NCBI GenBank assembly: GCA_021811635.1
Contig: JAJZNS010000073.1
Coordinates: forward strand, 1 to 15,990
Origin: Thermoplasmata archaeon
GTDB lineage: Archaea > Thermoplasmatota > Thermoplasmata > Thermoplasmatales > Thermoplasmataceae
Reading direction: 5' to 3'
Length of the DNA: 15,990 bases
The position numbers were made by a program, and so were the translations under genes. Below are positions 6,171 through 13,885 of this stretch, piece by piece (the first letter of the stretch is position 1; each line of letters opens with the position of its first letter). The notes under the pieces were generated by a model. That model was not told the origin of the DNA and did no database searches. It saw only the letters and a program-made list of their open reading frames with translations.

Positions 6171-7343
6171 ATGGATTCCAGCGGCATGGAAGTCGATATC
6201 AAAGTCAACGAAACCGGTTTTTGGATCAATTCTTTTCACACCACCGACAACGACATAGTCCAGTACTTTTCAGCAGTAAGAGAGGAAAGGCTGGAGATCA
6301 CGCTTGAAACAGTGATTAAAACCGGCGTGATTGCCCTCAGGAGCATAGCCACATCGGAAAAGGTCGATTACATTGAGAAGAGTTTCTCGACTATGCTTGG
6401 CGACATAAGGCATGAAATGGAACGAAAGTTTGGCACAGATGGGGAGGTAAGGAACCTGATCGAGGGCTATTTCGGCGACAGGGGGGTTCTCGCCGGCTTC
6501 CTTGAGGCAAAGATCGGGAAAAATGGGGAATTCCTGAAACTTGTCAGCGATCTCGTCGGGCCGAACGGTGAGGTGATCCGCAATGTATTTGATCCGGGAA
6601 GACCCGGCAGCCCACTCCATTCGCTCCGTAAGGAAATACTGGATTCCCTAAATGAAATGAAGAGCAAAATTGCCGTAAACGAGGAGGTCCAGAAAGTGAA
6701 GGAGAAGACTCCGCTGAAGGGAATCGAGTTCCAGGGGCAGGTGAGGTCCCTGCTTACATCAATTGCCCGCCCACTGGGAGATGAAATCTCTGACCTGACC
6801 TCTTCTCCCGGCAGGATCACTTCAAGCAAGAAGGGTGATTTCAATGCCAGAATTGGAAATGAAAACCTGCAGATCGTAATTGAAGCAAAGGATTCCCCGT
6901 ACAAAACCGTCAGGAAAATAAGGGAAGAGATGAAAGAGGCAATGGAAAACCGGGGTGCAGCCTATGGGATTTTTGTATCAAGGGCCGTTGAAGACCTTCC
7001 GGATGAGACCGGCTGGTTCAACGAATATGACGACAGCTTCCTGGCAGTCGCCCTGACCTCGGAAACCTCTGACATGATAAATCAGAACCTGATGGAGATC
7101 GCGTACAAGTGGGCGAGGCTTCGTGCCCTGTCATCTGTTGCTTCCGGAGCTCTCATGAAACCTTTGGATATTGGCGAGAAACTGGCTACGATCAAGGCTT
7201 CCATCGATCGCTTCAGGAACGTCCGCACAAAGAGCACGGATATTGAAAAGGCCGTAAAGTCCATCAGGGAGGAAGTTGACGGTATCGAAAAGGATGTAAT
7301 CACCGGTCTCAGGGCGATACAGGATGAGATTGACCTGAGATAG
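6171..7343 (+). CDS. Tandem-repeat protein with PD-(D/E)XK nuclease-like core
   Basis: A 390-residue soluble protein, not matched to a named family. Residues 87-142 are four consecutive 14-residue repeats of the pattern hydrophobic-G-x-x-G-x-hydrophobic with a hydrophobic pair at positions 10-11: FGTDGEVRNLIEGY, FGDRGVLAGFLEAK, IGKNGEFLKLVSDL, VGPNGEVIRNVFDP. A DPGRPGSPLHSLRKEI linker and helix follow. Residues about 184-300 fit a PD-(D/E)XK fold: E186 in GIEFQ, D223 in KKGDF, then E238-A-K240 in IVIEAK, followed by a helix and the strand AYGIFVS. This order recalls the DUF2130/RmuC-like nuclease group. Residues about 335-390 are charged and helical, likely a coiled coil. The catalytic residues are all present, so an active nuclease is plausible, but it could be structural. 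The alternative start at 6186 (MEVDIKV) would remove five residues. Confidence 0.72.
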   Translation: MDSSGMEVDIKVNETGFWINSFHTTDNDIVQYFSAVREERLEITLETVIKTGVIALRSIATSEKVDYIEKSFSTMLGDIRHEMERKFGTDGEVRNLIEGYFGDRGVLAGFLEAKIGKNGEFLKLVSDLVGPNGEVIRNVFDPGRPGSPLHSLRKEILDSLNEMKSKIAVNEEVQKVKEKTPLKGIEFQGQVRSLLTSIARPLGDEISDLTSSPGRITSSKKGDFNARIGNENLQIVIEAKDSPYKTVRKIREEMKEAMENRGAAYGIFVSRAVEDLPDETGWFNEYDDSFLAVALTSETSDMINQNLMEIAYKWARLRALSSVASGALMKPLDIGEKLATIKASIDRFRNVRTKSTDIEKAVKSIREEVDGIEKDVITGLRAIQDEIDLR

Positions 7344-7368
7344 CTTCTTCCGGAATAAGCTGTGAACT

Positions 7369-7376
7369 AGATATAA
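7369..7376 (+). promoter_or_regulatory. TATA-like box before the methyltransferase gene
   Basis: AGATATAA lies in the short gap after the repeat/nuclease-like gene. A start of transcription about 26 bases downstream (near 7399) would fall after the ATG at 7390, which argues for a later start codon at 7417 or 7447. Confidence 0.4.
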
Positions 7377-7446
7377 TGCGCCGTCTTCCATGAATGGGTT
7401 CGTTTCCCAGAGGAACATGGGGATATTCTCCCGGGCGGAAATCAGA

Positions 7447-8025
7447 ATGGAATATACGCGTGGAGGCATCACGATCAGCATAGAGTCTTGCGACGGAGTC
7501 TACGAGCCCTCCGATGATTCCATGCTCCTTGCTGACAACGTGCTTCCCTCCGGAAGGATACTAGAAGTGGGCTGCGGCACAGGCCTTGTCTCCATACTCT
7601 GTCGAAAGATGGGCCACACCGTGGAGGCTGTGGACATCAACCCGGCCGCCGTTGAGTGCACCCTGGCAAATGCAAGGTGCAATGGTGTCGAATTGAGGGC
7701 ACACACCAGCGACCTGTTCGGCTCCGTCAACGGAAAGTTCGATACGGTAATTTTCAACCCACCATATCTCCCGGTAGATGAGGATGTGCCCGGGTTTGAG
7801 CAGTGGGCCGGAGGGCCTGACGGCTTCAAGGTAGTTCGCAGGTTTCTCACAGATTTGCCACGCTTTTTAGATAAGGGTGGAAAGTGCTATATCGTGCTGT
7901 CAGATTTGGCAGACATAGATCTGTTCATGTCCGAATCCAGAGATTTTTCGTTTCGAACTGTCGCTTCAACGAAGCTGTTCTTTGAGAGACTCCTTCTCAT
8001 GGAAGTGAGCATCAGGGTATCCTGA
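7447..8025 (+). CDS. HemK/Mtq2-type protein glutamine methyltransferase
   Basis: A class I SAM-dependent methyltransferase of about 192 residues. Landmarks from the chosen start are VYEPSDDS (18-25), typical of the archaeal/eukaryotic HemK2-Mtq2 group; motif I EVGCGTG (40-46); acidic D63 in AVDINP, which binds the SAM ribose; and NPPY (104-107), the signature of enzymes that methylate the amide nitrogen of glutamine, asparagine or adenine. Members of this group methylate the GGQ glutamine of class I release factors, in partnership with a Trm112 subunit. In-frame ATGs at 7390 and 7417 precede the chosen ATG. The family N-terminus and the TATA position favour 7447, with 7417 next. The DRG GTPase follows after 23 bases, probably in one transcript, and both act around translation. 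The substrate is inferred from family, not shown. Confidence 0.8.
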   Translation: MEYTRGGITISIESCDGVYEPSDDSMLLADNVLPSGRILEVGCGTGLVSILCRKMGHTVEAVDINPAAVECTLANARCNGVELRAHTSDLFGSVNGKFDTVIFNPPYLPVDEDVPGFEQWAGGPDGFKVVRRFLTDLPRFLDKGGKCYIVLSDLADIDLFMSESRDFSFRTVASTKLFFERLLLMEVSIRVS

Positions 8026-8048
8026 CAACATTTTCTCGGGTGGCCTGA

Positions 8049-9134
8049 ATGGGAACAAATGACAAGAAAATAAAGGAGATCGAAGAGGAACTCAAAAAAA
8101 CCCAGTACAACAAGGCTACGGAACATCACATTGGAATCCTCAAGGCCAAGCTGGCAAGGCTACAGCTGGAGGCTGAGACTTCAAGAACAGGTGGGGGGAC
8201 GGGTTTTTCCATACCGAAGAGTGGGGATGCGACAGTTGCCCTGGTTGGCTTCCCTAACGTCGGCAAGAGCAGCCTGCTTAACTCCCTTACCGGCGCAAAC
8301 AGCGAGGTGGGCAGTTTTGCATTCACCACCCTGAAGGCTATACCCGGCACAATGGAGTACAACGGGGCCCTGATACAGGTGATTGATCTACCGGGCATTA
8401 TAGAAAATGCGTCCGCCGGAGCCGGCAGGGGACGGGAAGTCATCAGCATGGCAAGGAACTCCGACCTGATACTCATTGTCACGGACCAGAACGTTTCAGG
8501 CATTGAGAAAATTGAGGCAGAACTATACAGGGCAGGGATTGTGCTGAACAGATCAAGGAAGAATATCTCCCTCAAGAAAACGATATCCGGCGGCATAAAG
8601 GTGCACAAGCCTGCGGACGTCTCTGTGGACCATGGTATGATGTTTTCCATACTCAAGGAATTCAAGATAGTCAACGCGGATGTTTACCTGAGAGACAGCA
8701 TCAGCGACAGTGATCTGATTGAGTATCTCAGGCAGAACACAGTCTACCTTCCGGCAGTGATCGCAATTAACAAGAGCGATCTCCCCCACAGCAATGAGTT
8801 GGATCGGTCTGTGTCAGAGAAGTTCAGGTTCGTCAGGGTGTCGGCATCTACCGGATCTGGCATCGAGGATCTGAAATCGCTGATCTTCACCTCCCTGAAT
8901 CTGATAAGGGTGTACATGCGCGAAAAATCAGGGGTTGTCGACATGGAAAGACCACTTATACTTTCGCAGGGAAGCACTGTCAGGGATGTTGCCAGGAAAA
9001 TTAACAGGGCTTTCATCTCGTCTTTCAGGTATGCAATCATTTCAGGCCCGAACAGAAGGTTTTCTGAGATGAGGGTGGGGCTTGACTATCTGTTGAAGGA
9101 TTTTGACATCGTGACGATCATAAGCAGGTCATAG
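8049..9134 (+). CDS. DRG-family (Obg-HflX superfamily) GTPase
   Basis: A 361-residue GTPase of the archaeal/eukaryotic DRG type, proteins that associate with ribosomes and are linked to translation. An N-terminal helical region (1-50, KKIKEIEEELKKTQYNKATE) matches the DRG helix-turn-helix. G motifs follow in order: G1 GFPNVGKSS (67-75), G2 with the FTT threonines near 93, G3 DLPG (113-116), G4 NKSD (241-244) and G5 SAS (265-267). An insertion between G3 and G4 (about 165-232) is the S5D2L-like domain of DRGs. Residues about 285-361 form a TGS domain, ending DFDIVTIISRS. Full length for the family. The start at 8049 has GGGTGG a few bases upstream. The gene ends directly against the convergent gene on the minus strand, with no spacer. 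Confidence 0.92.
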   Translation: MGTNDKKIKEIEEELKKTQYNKATEHHIGILKAKLARLQLEAETSRTGGGTGFSIPKSGDATVALVGFPNVGKSSLLNSLTGANSEVGSFAFTTLKAIPGTMEYNGALIQVIDLPGIIENASAGAGRGREVISMARNSDLILIVTDQNVSGIEKIEAELYRAGIVLNRSRKNISLKKTISGGIKVHKPADVSVDHGMMFSILKEFKIVNADVYLRDSISDSDLIEYLRQNTVYLPAVIAINKSDLPHSNELDRSVSEKFRFVRVSASTGSGIEDLKSLIFTSLNLIRVYMREKSGVVDMERPLILSQGSTVRDVARKINRAFISSFRYAIISGPNRRFSEMRVGLDYLLKDFDIVTIISRS

Positions 9135-9500
9135 TCACTTTTTCTCCACTGGTTCCCTCTTGAAGGTTGAATAAAGGACCTCGAAGAAAGTTGGCTTGCG
9201 GGTCTCTGCTTCAAGAAAATGCTTACCGCGATCGGAGACCAGGATCTTTATCCTGGCTTTCTTCAGCATGCTCCTGCAGCCGAATGTGAGGGACCCATGC
9301 GGGGCAATGACAACGTTTGCCTTCAGCCCTATGCATTCCCTGACAAAACCCTTCTTTCCCTTTCTCTTCACCACTGCCGGGTTGCGGATCTGCACGGCAA
9401 GCTCCTTCTTGTCCTCATCGTATATGATCAGGTATTTTGCCGAGGCAAATGAATCAAGCTTCTCGTCACCGTTAACCGAGGTGCAGATCATGTTTCCCAT
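9135..9500 (-). CDS. NifX/NafY-fold (iron-molybdenum cofactor-binding-like) protein
   Basis: A 121-residue protein. MICTSVNGDEKLDSFASAKY, then LIIYDEDKKELAVQIRNPAV, GFVRECIGLKANVVIAPHGS and KKARIKILVSD follow the ribonuclease H-like order of the dinitrogenase iron-molybdenum cofactor biosynthesis family (NifX, NafY and small archaeal relatives). These proteins bind metal clusters or their precursors; most archaeal members occur without nitrogenase and have no settled role. The usual FGR/FGRA-like motif near the first strand is here FASAKY. Cysteines C6, C56 and C75 are available as possible ligands. A basic C-terminal extension (about 95-121) ends EPVEKK. The ATG at 9500 is favoured by a TATA-like box about 28 bases upstream; a second ATG at 9491 (MICTSV) is possible. 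The family call is from pattern only. Confidence 0.62.
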   Translation of the reverse strand: MGNMICTSVNGDEKLDSFASAKYLIIYDEDKKELAVQIRNPAVVKRKGKKGFVRECIGLKANVVIAPHGSLTFGCRSMLKKARIKILVSDRGKHFLEAETRKPTFFEVLYSTFKREPVEKK

Positions 9501-9523
9501 TTCAGCACATGCATCGCAGTCTC

Positions 9524-9531
9524 GATTTAAC
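9524..9531 (-). promoter_or_regulatory. TATA-like promoter of the NifX-fold gene
   Basis: Minus-strand AGTTAAAT-type element about 28 bases upstream of the ATG at 9500, with no Shine-Dalgarno in between. This suggests that the gene is transcribed separately from the upstream acetyltransferase gene. Confidence 0.45.
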
Positions 9532-9661
9532 TGTTACGCGCTATGGCAATGTGCAGGGTTCAGGATCGCGCTCTCATCTTATTCCTCTTGCTGGTTATGG
9601 CAGATCCTTCAGCCTCTTCGCAGGGAGGGTTGCCTTTCTCTTAAATGTGCGAATCCATCGG

Positions 9662-10126
9662 CTAGAGCATCCGCCACATCTGGAATGCGTCTGAAAGGTC
9701 GCTGTAATAGTAAAGCATTGTGGATGTTATTGAAAACCCGTGCCTGCGATAAAAGGAAATCGCCCCATCGTTATCCGTGCGCACCTCAAGCCTGACGCTG
9801 AGGTATCCTGATTTGCGGCAGATTTCGAGGAAACGGTCAAGCAGCATTGATCCCAGTCCGCTTCTCCTGTAGGCGTTCTCTACGGCAAGAAGAAGAATTC
9901 TTGCCTCAGTGATGCTGTACCTTGACCCGCAAATGAAGCCAGCAATTTCGTCACCGGCCATAAGCAGGATGAAGCCCTCACGCCAGGATCGGTAAATGTC
10001 GAGAATCACCTTCCCATTGTAGGTTTCTGACATTGACCTGTTGGCAAGGTCGGTAACCCGATCCGTGTATTTCTCGTCAAACTGGATGAAACTCCAGTCC
10101 AGACCCCCGTTATGCCTAGGTACCAC
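9662..10126 (-). CDS. GNAT-family N-acetyltransferase (RimI-like)
   Basis: A 154-residue acetyltransferase that would transfer acetyl from acetyl-CoA to an amine. The acetyl-CoA-binding motif A is LLLAVENAYRRSGLGSMLLD (about 78-97), with the R-x-x-G-x-G-type loop at R87-G92. Motif B is VRLEVRTDNDGAISFYRRHG (111-130), as in RimI/Ard1-type protein N-terminal acetyltransferases. The final strand contains a tyrosine-rich stretch (MLYYY). The GTG start (10126-10124) overlaps the end of the ClC gene by 11 bases in another frame, so translation is probably coupled. RimI-like enzymes in archaea acetylate protein N-termini, but the fold alone does not fix the substrate. No link with the ClC protein is evident beyond the operon. 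Confidence 0.8.
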   Translation of the reverse strand: MVPRHNGGLDWSFIQFDEKYTDRVTDLANRSMSETYNGKVILDIYRSWREGFILLMAGDEIAGFICGSRYSITEARILLLAVENAYRRSGLGSMLLDRFLEICRKSGYLSVRLEVRTDNDGAISFYRRHGFSITSTMLYYYSDLSDAFQMWRML

Positions 10127-11939
10127 CCTGCATCAACTGCTGTTCCCTTATCCGCCGTATCTCCATGTTATATGCATCTGCAATCTCTGCCAGCCCGATG
10201 GTTCCAACGACAGACTGCGGATCCCCTTCCTTTACCACCACCAGTTTTCCCTGGTCGCTCTTGACCAGTTTCTCCAGCGCCTGATGGACGCTTTCACCCT
10301 CCCCTATAGTCAGCGGGTGCGGGTCCAACACATCCGCCACAGACGCCTTGCCTGGATCAGCTGCCATGATGCTGTCCATTGACACTATCCCCATGAGAAG
10401 ATTGCCGCTCTTGACCACTGCATTCTTGGTCTTGCTTTCCCTGATCCTTAGCATGACGTCGCTCAGCCTTGTGCTGGGTTCCACCCAGAGGTAATCCTTC
10501 TTCATAGCATCCCTAACTAGCAGATCGTCAAGTATAGGTTTCTCGTATTCGTACTTGTGTGCAGGTGAATAGGCTCTGGACAACACCTGGCTCCTGTAGA
10601 TGCCATTGTCTCCTGTAACGAAGTATGAAATTATCGTGGCAACCATGAGGGGAAGGAAAAGTGTGTAGCTCTGCGTCATTTCCGTGCCCATTATGATCAC
10701 AGAGAGAGGAGCCTTGGAAATTCCCCCGAAGAAAGCTATCATCCCGACAATTGTTATTTCAAGAACGCTCAGGAAAGGGAAAAAAGGTTGTATCACGACC
10801 CCGATGGAGGCGCCGACAAAACCGCCAATTACCATTCCCGGCGCAAAAACCCCACCGGAGCCTCCTGATCCAACCGTCAGAGAGGTGGCAATCATTTTGA
10901 GGAAAATAAGCGCTATAAGCATCCAGAGGGGAAAATAATATGGATCGAGAAATATCTCCTGGGTCCAGACATATCCCAGGCCAAGAACTTCGGGGAAATA
11001 CATTGCCATAATACCGACCGCGAGCCCTCCGATTGCGGGCTTCAGCATCCTCGGCCCCCTTACCTTCCCGTTGAAAAACTTCGCCATCCCGTAGAATGTT
11101 TTCACAAAGAGTATGCCTGCTATGCCGGCCAGCAACCCCACCAGGATGTAAACGATCAGTGATGATGGATGCCCAAATCCGAGTGGGTAGGTGCCAGGTA
11201 TGTAGAACAGGGGCCTGTATCCGAAAATGTAGCCAAAAATTGAGTATCCGACAACGGATGCTATGATTGAGGGAATGAAGGCTTCCACCTCGAAGTCCCT
11301 CCGGTAGAGTATCTCTGTGCTCAGCAGAGCTCCACCCAGCGGTGCCAGGAAGATGCTCCCAATGCCGGCGCCGATTCCTGCGGCAACGGCTGTCCTTCTG
11401 TCCTTGTCGCTCAGGCGAAAAACGTCGGCTATGTATGAACCGAAACCAGCGGCAATCTGTGCAGTGGGTCCTTCCCTGCCTGCGCTGCCACCAGAACCTA
11501 TTGTGATAGCAGAAGCGACTGTCTTTATTATCGGTACCCTCCTCCTCACCCGACCAGCCTTGTTGTGAAATGCATCAATTGCAGCGTCCGTACCATGCCC
11601 TTCTGTTTCGGGCGCGAATCTGTAAACCAGGTATCCGGAGGCCAGCCCTCCAATGGTGGTTGAGACAGGGATTAGCAGTTTCGACGGTGAAATGAAAAAA
11701 GAAGTCTGTGGGAGAAGGGTCGTGCTGGAGAAACCCGGGTTTCCCAGGTACGGAATGCTCTCCATTCCAACGTTCTGTGCAAGAAGGTAGGTAAAAAGCT
11801 CAATCGAGTAATAAATGACAAGGGCGCCAACCCCGGCAATTATACCTATGAACACACCCAGGAATAGCCATTTCTTGATCTCGCCGGTTAAAATCTGTTT
11901 TCGGATAGACCTGGCAAGATCAGGAAAAAAACCGTTCAT
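10116..11939 (-). CDS. ClC-family chloride transporter with C-terminal CBS pair
   Basis: A 607-residue membrane protein. Residues about 22-455 form the ClC fold. GSGGSAGREGP (148-158) contains the gating glutamate E156, SGGVFAP (361-367) corresponds to the GGIFAP ion-binding loop, and Y448 in GIYRS corresponds to the central tyrosine. Two unusual positions stand out. The loop that is GSGIP in E. coli ClC is GHGTD (114-118), and the internal proton-glutamate position (E203 in E. coli) is I210 in STEILY, with the preceding glutamate E209 retained. Residues about 470-595 form two CBS domains (VRDAMKKDYLWVEPSTRLSD and VADVLDPHPLTIGEGESVHQ), which usually bind adenine nucleotides. The role is anion transport across the cytoplasmic membrane, plausibly for charge balance in acid. 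It follows the XPD gene by 26 bases, with a TATA-like box that could drive a separate leaderless transcript. Confidence 0.9.
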   Translation of the reverse strand: MNGFFPDLARSIRKQILTGEIKKWLFLGVFIGIIAGVGALVIYYSIELFTYLLAQNVGMESIPYLGNPGFSSTTLLPQTSFFISPSKLLIPVSTTIGGLASGYLVYRFAPETEGHGTDAAIDAFHNKAGRVRRRVPIIKTVASAITIGSGGSAGREGPTAQIAAGFGSYIADVFRLSDKDRRTAVAAGIGAGIGSIFLAPLGGALLSTEILYRRDFEVEAFIPSIIASVVGYSIFGYIFGYRPLFYIPGTYPLGFGHPSSLIVYILVGLLAGIAGILFVKTFYGMAKFFNGKVRGPRMLKPAIGGLAVGIMAMYFPEVLGLGYVWTQEIFLDPYYFPLWMLIALIFLKMIATSLTVGSGGSGGVFAPGMVIGGFVGASIGVVIQPFFPFLSVLEITIVGMIAFFGGISKAPLSVIIMGTEMTQSYTLFLPLMVATIISYFVTGDNGIYRSQVLSRAYSPAHKYEYEKPILDDLLVRDAMKKDYLWVEPSTRLSDVMLRIRESKTKNAVVKSGNLLMGIVSMDSIMAADPGKASVADVLDPHPLTIGEGESVHQALEKLVKSDQGKLVVVKEGDPQSVVGTIGLAEIADAYNMEIRRIREQQLMQGGT

Positions 11940-11960
11940 TCATGGAGCGTATATATTCAT

Positions 11961-11970
11961 TAAATTTAAT
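11961..11970 (-). promoter_or_regulatory. Internal TATA-like promoter of the ClC gene
   Basis: Minus-strand ATTAAATTTA, overlapping the stop of the XPD gene, is centred about 26 bases before the ClC ATG at 11939. There is no Shine-Dalgarno. A second AT-rich element (GAATATATAC, about 11957-11948) is closer to the start than usual. Confidence 0.45.
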
Positions 11971-13882
11971 ATATGCCTGAGTCCCATGCGTTCTTCAGCC
12001 CACGCGACTCGAAGAATTCCTGCGCCTCGGCTACCGGGTCATCCGATGACCTCATACCTGGGAAATAACGCCTGAATCCCGTGATTCTACTGTCGAGTAC
12101 TATTGATACCCCCTGATCCTTCTCGCTCCTGATGAGGCGGCCTATTTCCTGCCTGGTTCTCACTGCGGCGGGGAATGTGACAGCCATTTCCCATCCCCTG
12201 CCGTACAGCCTGTCGTACAGCTGGTTCAGGGCTCTCTGCTTCACGTCAGGCTTCGGGAATGGGATGCCTGCGACTATGACCATTTCAAGCTGGTTTCCAG
12301 GGAAGTCAAGCCCCTCTGATATCCTCCCGCCGGAAACAGCCATAAGGGGCTCAGGGCCTTTCCGGAAATCCGCGATGAGTTCCGATATTTCCTCCTGTTT
12401 CATTTCTTTCGATTCCATCAGGTAAGGAAATGCAAACCCGCTTGAAGTGACCTTCTCCATGACCGAATGCGATGGGAAGAAGATGATGCATTTCCTGTTC
12501 ACCTGCAATATTATCTTCTCTATCATGCCCCTCATCCTTTCAGCCTCTGCTTCGTCAAAGGTCTCGAATCTGGTGGAGAAATCATTGCTGTAAAGCAACA
12601 GGTGGTTTTCCGGCGGGAATACGTCGCTTATGACCATCTCACCCGCGTCGTCGAAGCCCGTGATGCGCTTATAGGCATCCGTGGGTCTCAGGGTACCGGA
12701 TATGTGGATGGATTTTGATTCTCTCAGGGGCTTGAGAACTGCTGCTGGATCCAGGCACATGATGGACAGTGAAGTGCCCCTGTCCCTGGAGATCACGTTG
12801 ATAAACGTGTCCTCGTCCAGTTCCTCCATGGCAAGGAGCCTCGTCGTCAGGGCCTGCACCGAGGATCTTGGGATCTTTCCATCCCTTTCCATAGACGACG
12901 CAATGTTCTCACCTATGATGTCAAGCCTCGATATCATGTTATGAATGTCGTTGGATGATAACCTGGACGCAAGCATGAGGTTCTCCATGAATTCCGTGGA
13001 TGATATTCTGGCCTCATCCTGATCCCTGAGATAATCCCTGCCCATGACCAGCAGGGAATCTCTCACGTACTCGGTCAGATCCGATCCGCGAATCCCCCTG
13101 TCAAGCTCAGGATCACCAAACCTCTTCAGCTCTGATTCTGCCATGTCAACTGATTTCTCGGTAATGGAGAACGATGCGACGTTTCTTGCAAGGTCGGGGA
13201 GGTTGTGTGCCTCGTCCATGACCAGCAGCAGCTGGGAACGATCTATTCCCCACTGGCTGAGGAATCTTTCGGCTATCCCGTAATTGAGGAAAAAGGCGTA
13301 AGGTGCGACAACAAGTTCGGCATTCTTTAGAGAAGCCTTAATGGCTTCATAAGGGCAGATCTCTTTCGCTATCCCAAAGTTCACTATCTCTTCCGCAGAC
13401 AGGTATTCGCCAAGTATCCTGGATTGAGTTTCCGTCGATCTCATCCTTTCGTTGTAAAACCTGCATGCTTCAGTTCTGCCCTCCTTCACAAGGAGTTTTC
13501 TGTGAGTGCAGAACTTTGAAAGCGATTCCGGGGAAAAGTCCTTTTCACCTGAAATTTCGCGGTAAAGCAGGCACATGTTTTGCCGGCCCTGGATTGGTGC
13601 TGCCTTAATGCGCAACACACCGGAAAGCTTCTTGAGGTCCCGGAAAACATTCTCCTGCTGCGTATTGGTTCGCGTCAGGTAGAGGATTTTTGCCTTGTGA
13701 ATCCTTGCGTAACTGATCGCACTGATAAGCGCTATAAGGGTCTTTCCGGAACCTGTCGGTGCTTCAAGCAGAGCGGCGTTCTTCGTTTCAAGCGTTCCGG
13801 TTATGAACTTTATGGCCTTTCTCTGGTAATCCCTCAGCGGAAAATTGATTTCCCCGGTGATAACAGAGCCATCGGCAGACAT
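11966..13882 (-). CDS. xpd: XPD/Rad3-family Fe-S DNA helicase
   Basis: A 638-residue superfamily 2 helicase, the usual size of archaeal XPD. Walker A is EAPTGSGKT (40-48). The four Fe-S ligands are C104, C125, C140 and C176, and they are the only cysteines in that region. The DEAH box is at 223-226 in VMDEAHN. Motif V is GGRISEGLDFPG (518-529) and motif VI QEIGRLIRS (578-586), with the arginine finger. The order FeS, Arch (about 230-380) and helicase domain 2 matches archaeal XPD. The enzyme unwinds DNA 5' to 3' and is related to the eukaryotic TFIIH subunit, although its exact role in archaeal repair is not settled. The ATG at 13882 is three bases after the TAG of the ACT-regulator gene and has no Shine-Dalgarno, so translation is likely coupled. 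A DinG-type relative is less likely given the cysteine pattern and size. Confidence 0.9.
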   Translation of the reverse strand: MSADGSVITGEINFPLRDYQRKAIKFITGTLETKNAALLEAPTGSGKTLIALISAISYARIHKAKILYLTRTNTQQENVFRDLKKLSGVLRIKAAPIQGRQNMCLLYREISGEKDFSPESLSKFCTHRKLLVKEGRTEACRFYNERMRSTETQSRILGEYLSAEEIVNFGIAKEICPYEAIKASLKNAELVVAPYAFFLNYGIAERFLSQWGIDRSQLLLVMDEAHNLPDLARNVASFSITEKSVDMAESELKRFGDPELDRGIRGSDLTEYVRDSLLVMGRDYLRDQDEARISSTEFMENLMLASRLSSNDIHNMISRLDIIGENIASSMERDGKIPRSSVQALTTRLLAMEELDEDTFINVISRDRGTSLSIMCLDPAAVLKPLRESKSIHISGTLRPTDAYKRITGFDDAGEMVISDVFPPENHLLLYSNDFSTRFETFDEAEAERMRGMIEKIILQVNRKCIIFFPSHSVMEKVTSSGFAFPYLMESKEMKQEEISELIADFRKGPEPLMAVSGGRISEGLDFPGNQLEMVIVAGIPFPKPDVKQRALNQLYDRLYGRGWEMAVTFPAAVRTRQEIGRLIRSEKDQGVSIVLDSRITGFRRYFPGMRSSDDPVAEAQEFFESRGLKNAWDSGIY

Positions 13883-13885
13883 GTT

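Noticed and set aside
9196..9795. 199-codon plus-strand open frame
   Set aside because: It lies antisense to the NifX-fold gene and the end of the acetyltransferase gene, both of which have convincing protein patterns. Its own translation is Ser/Arg/Cys-rich with no domain.
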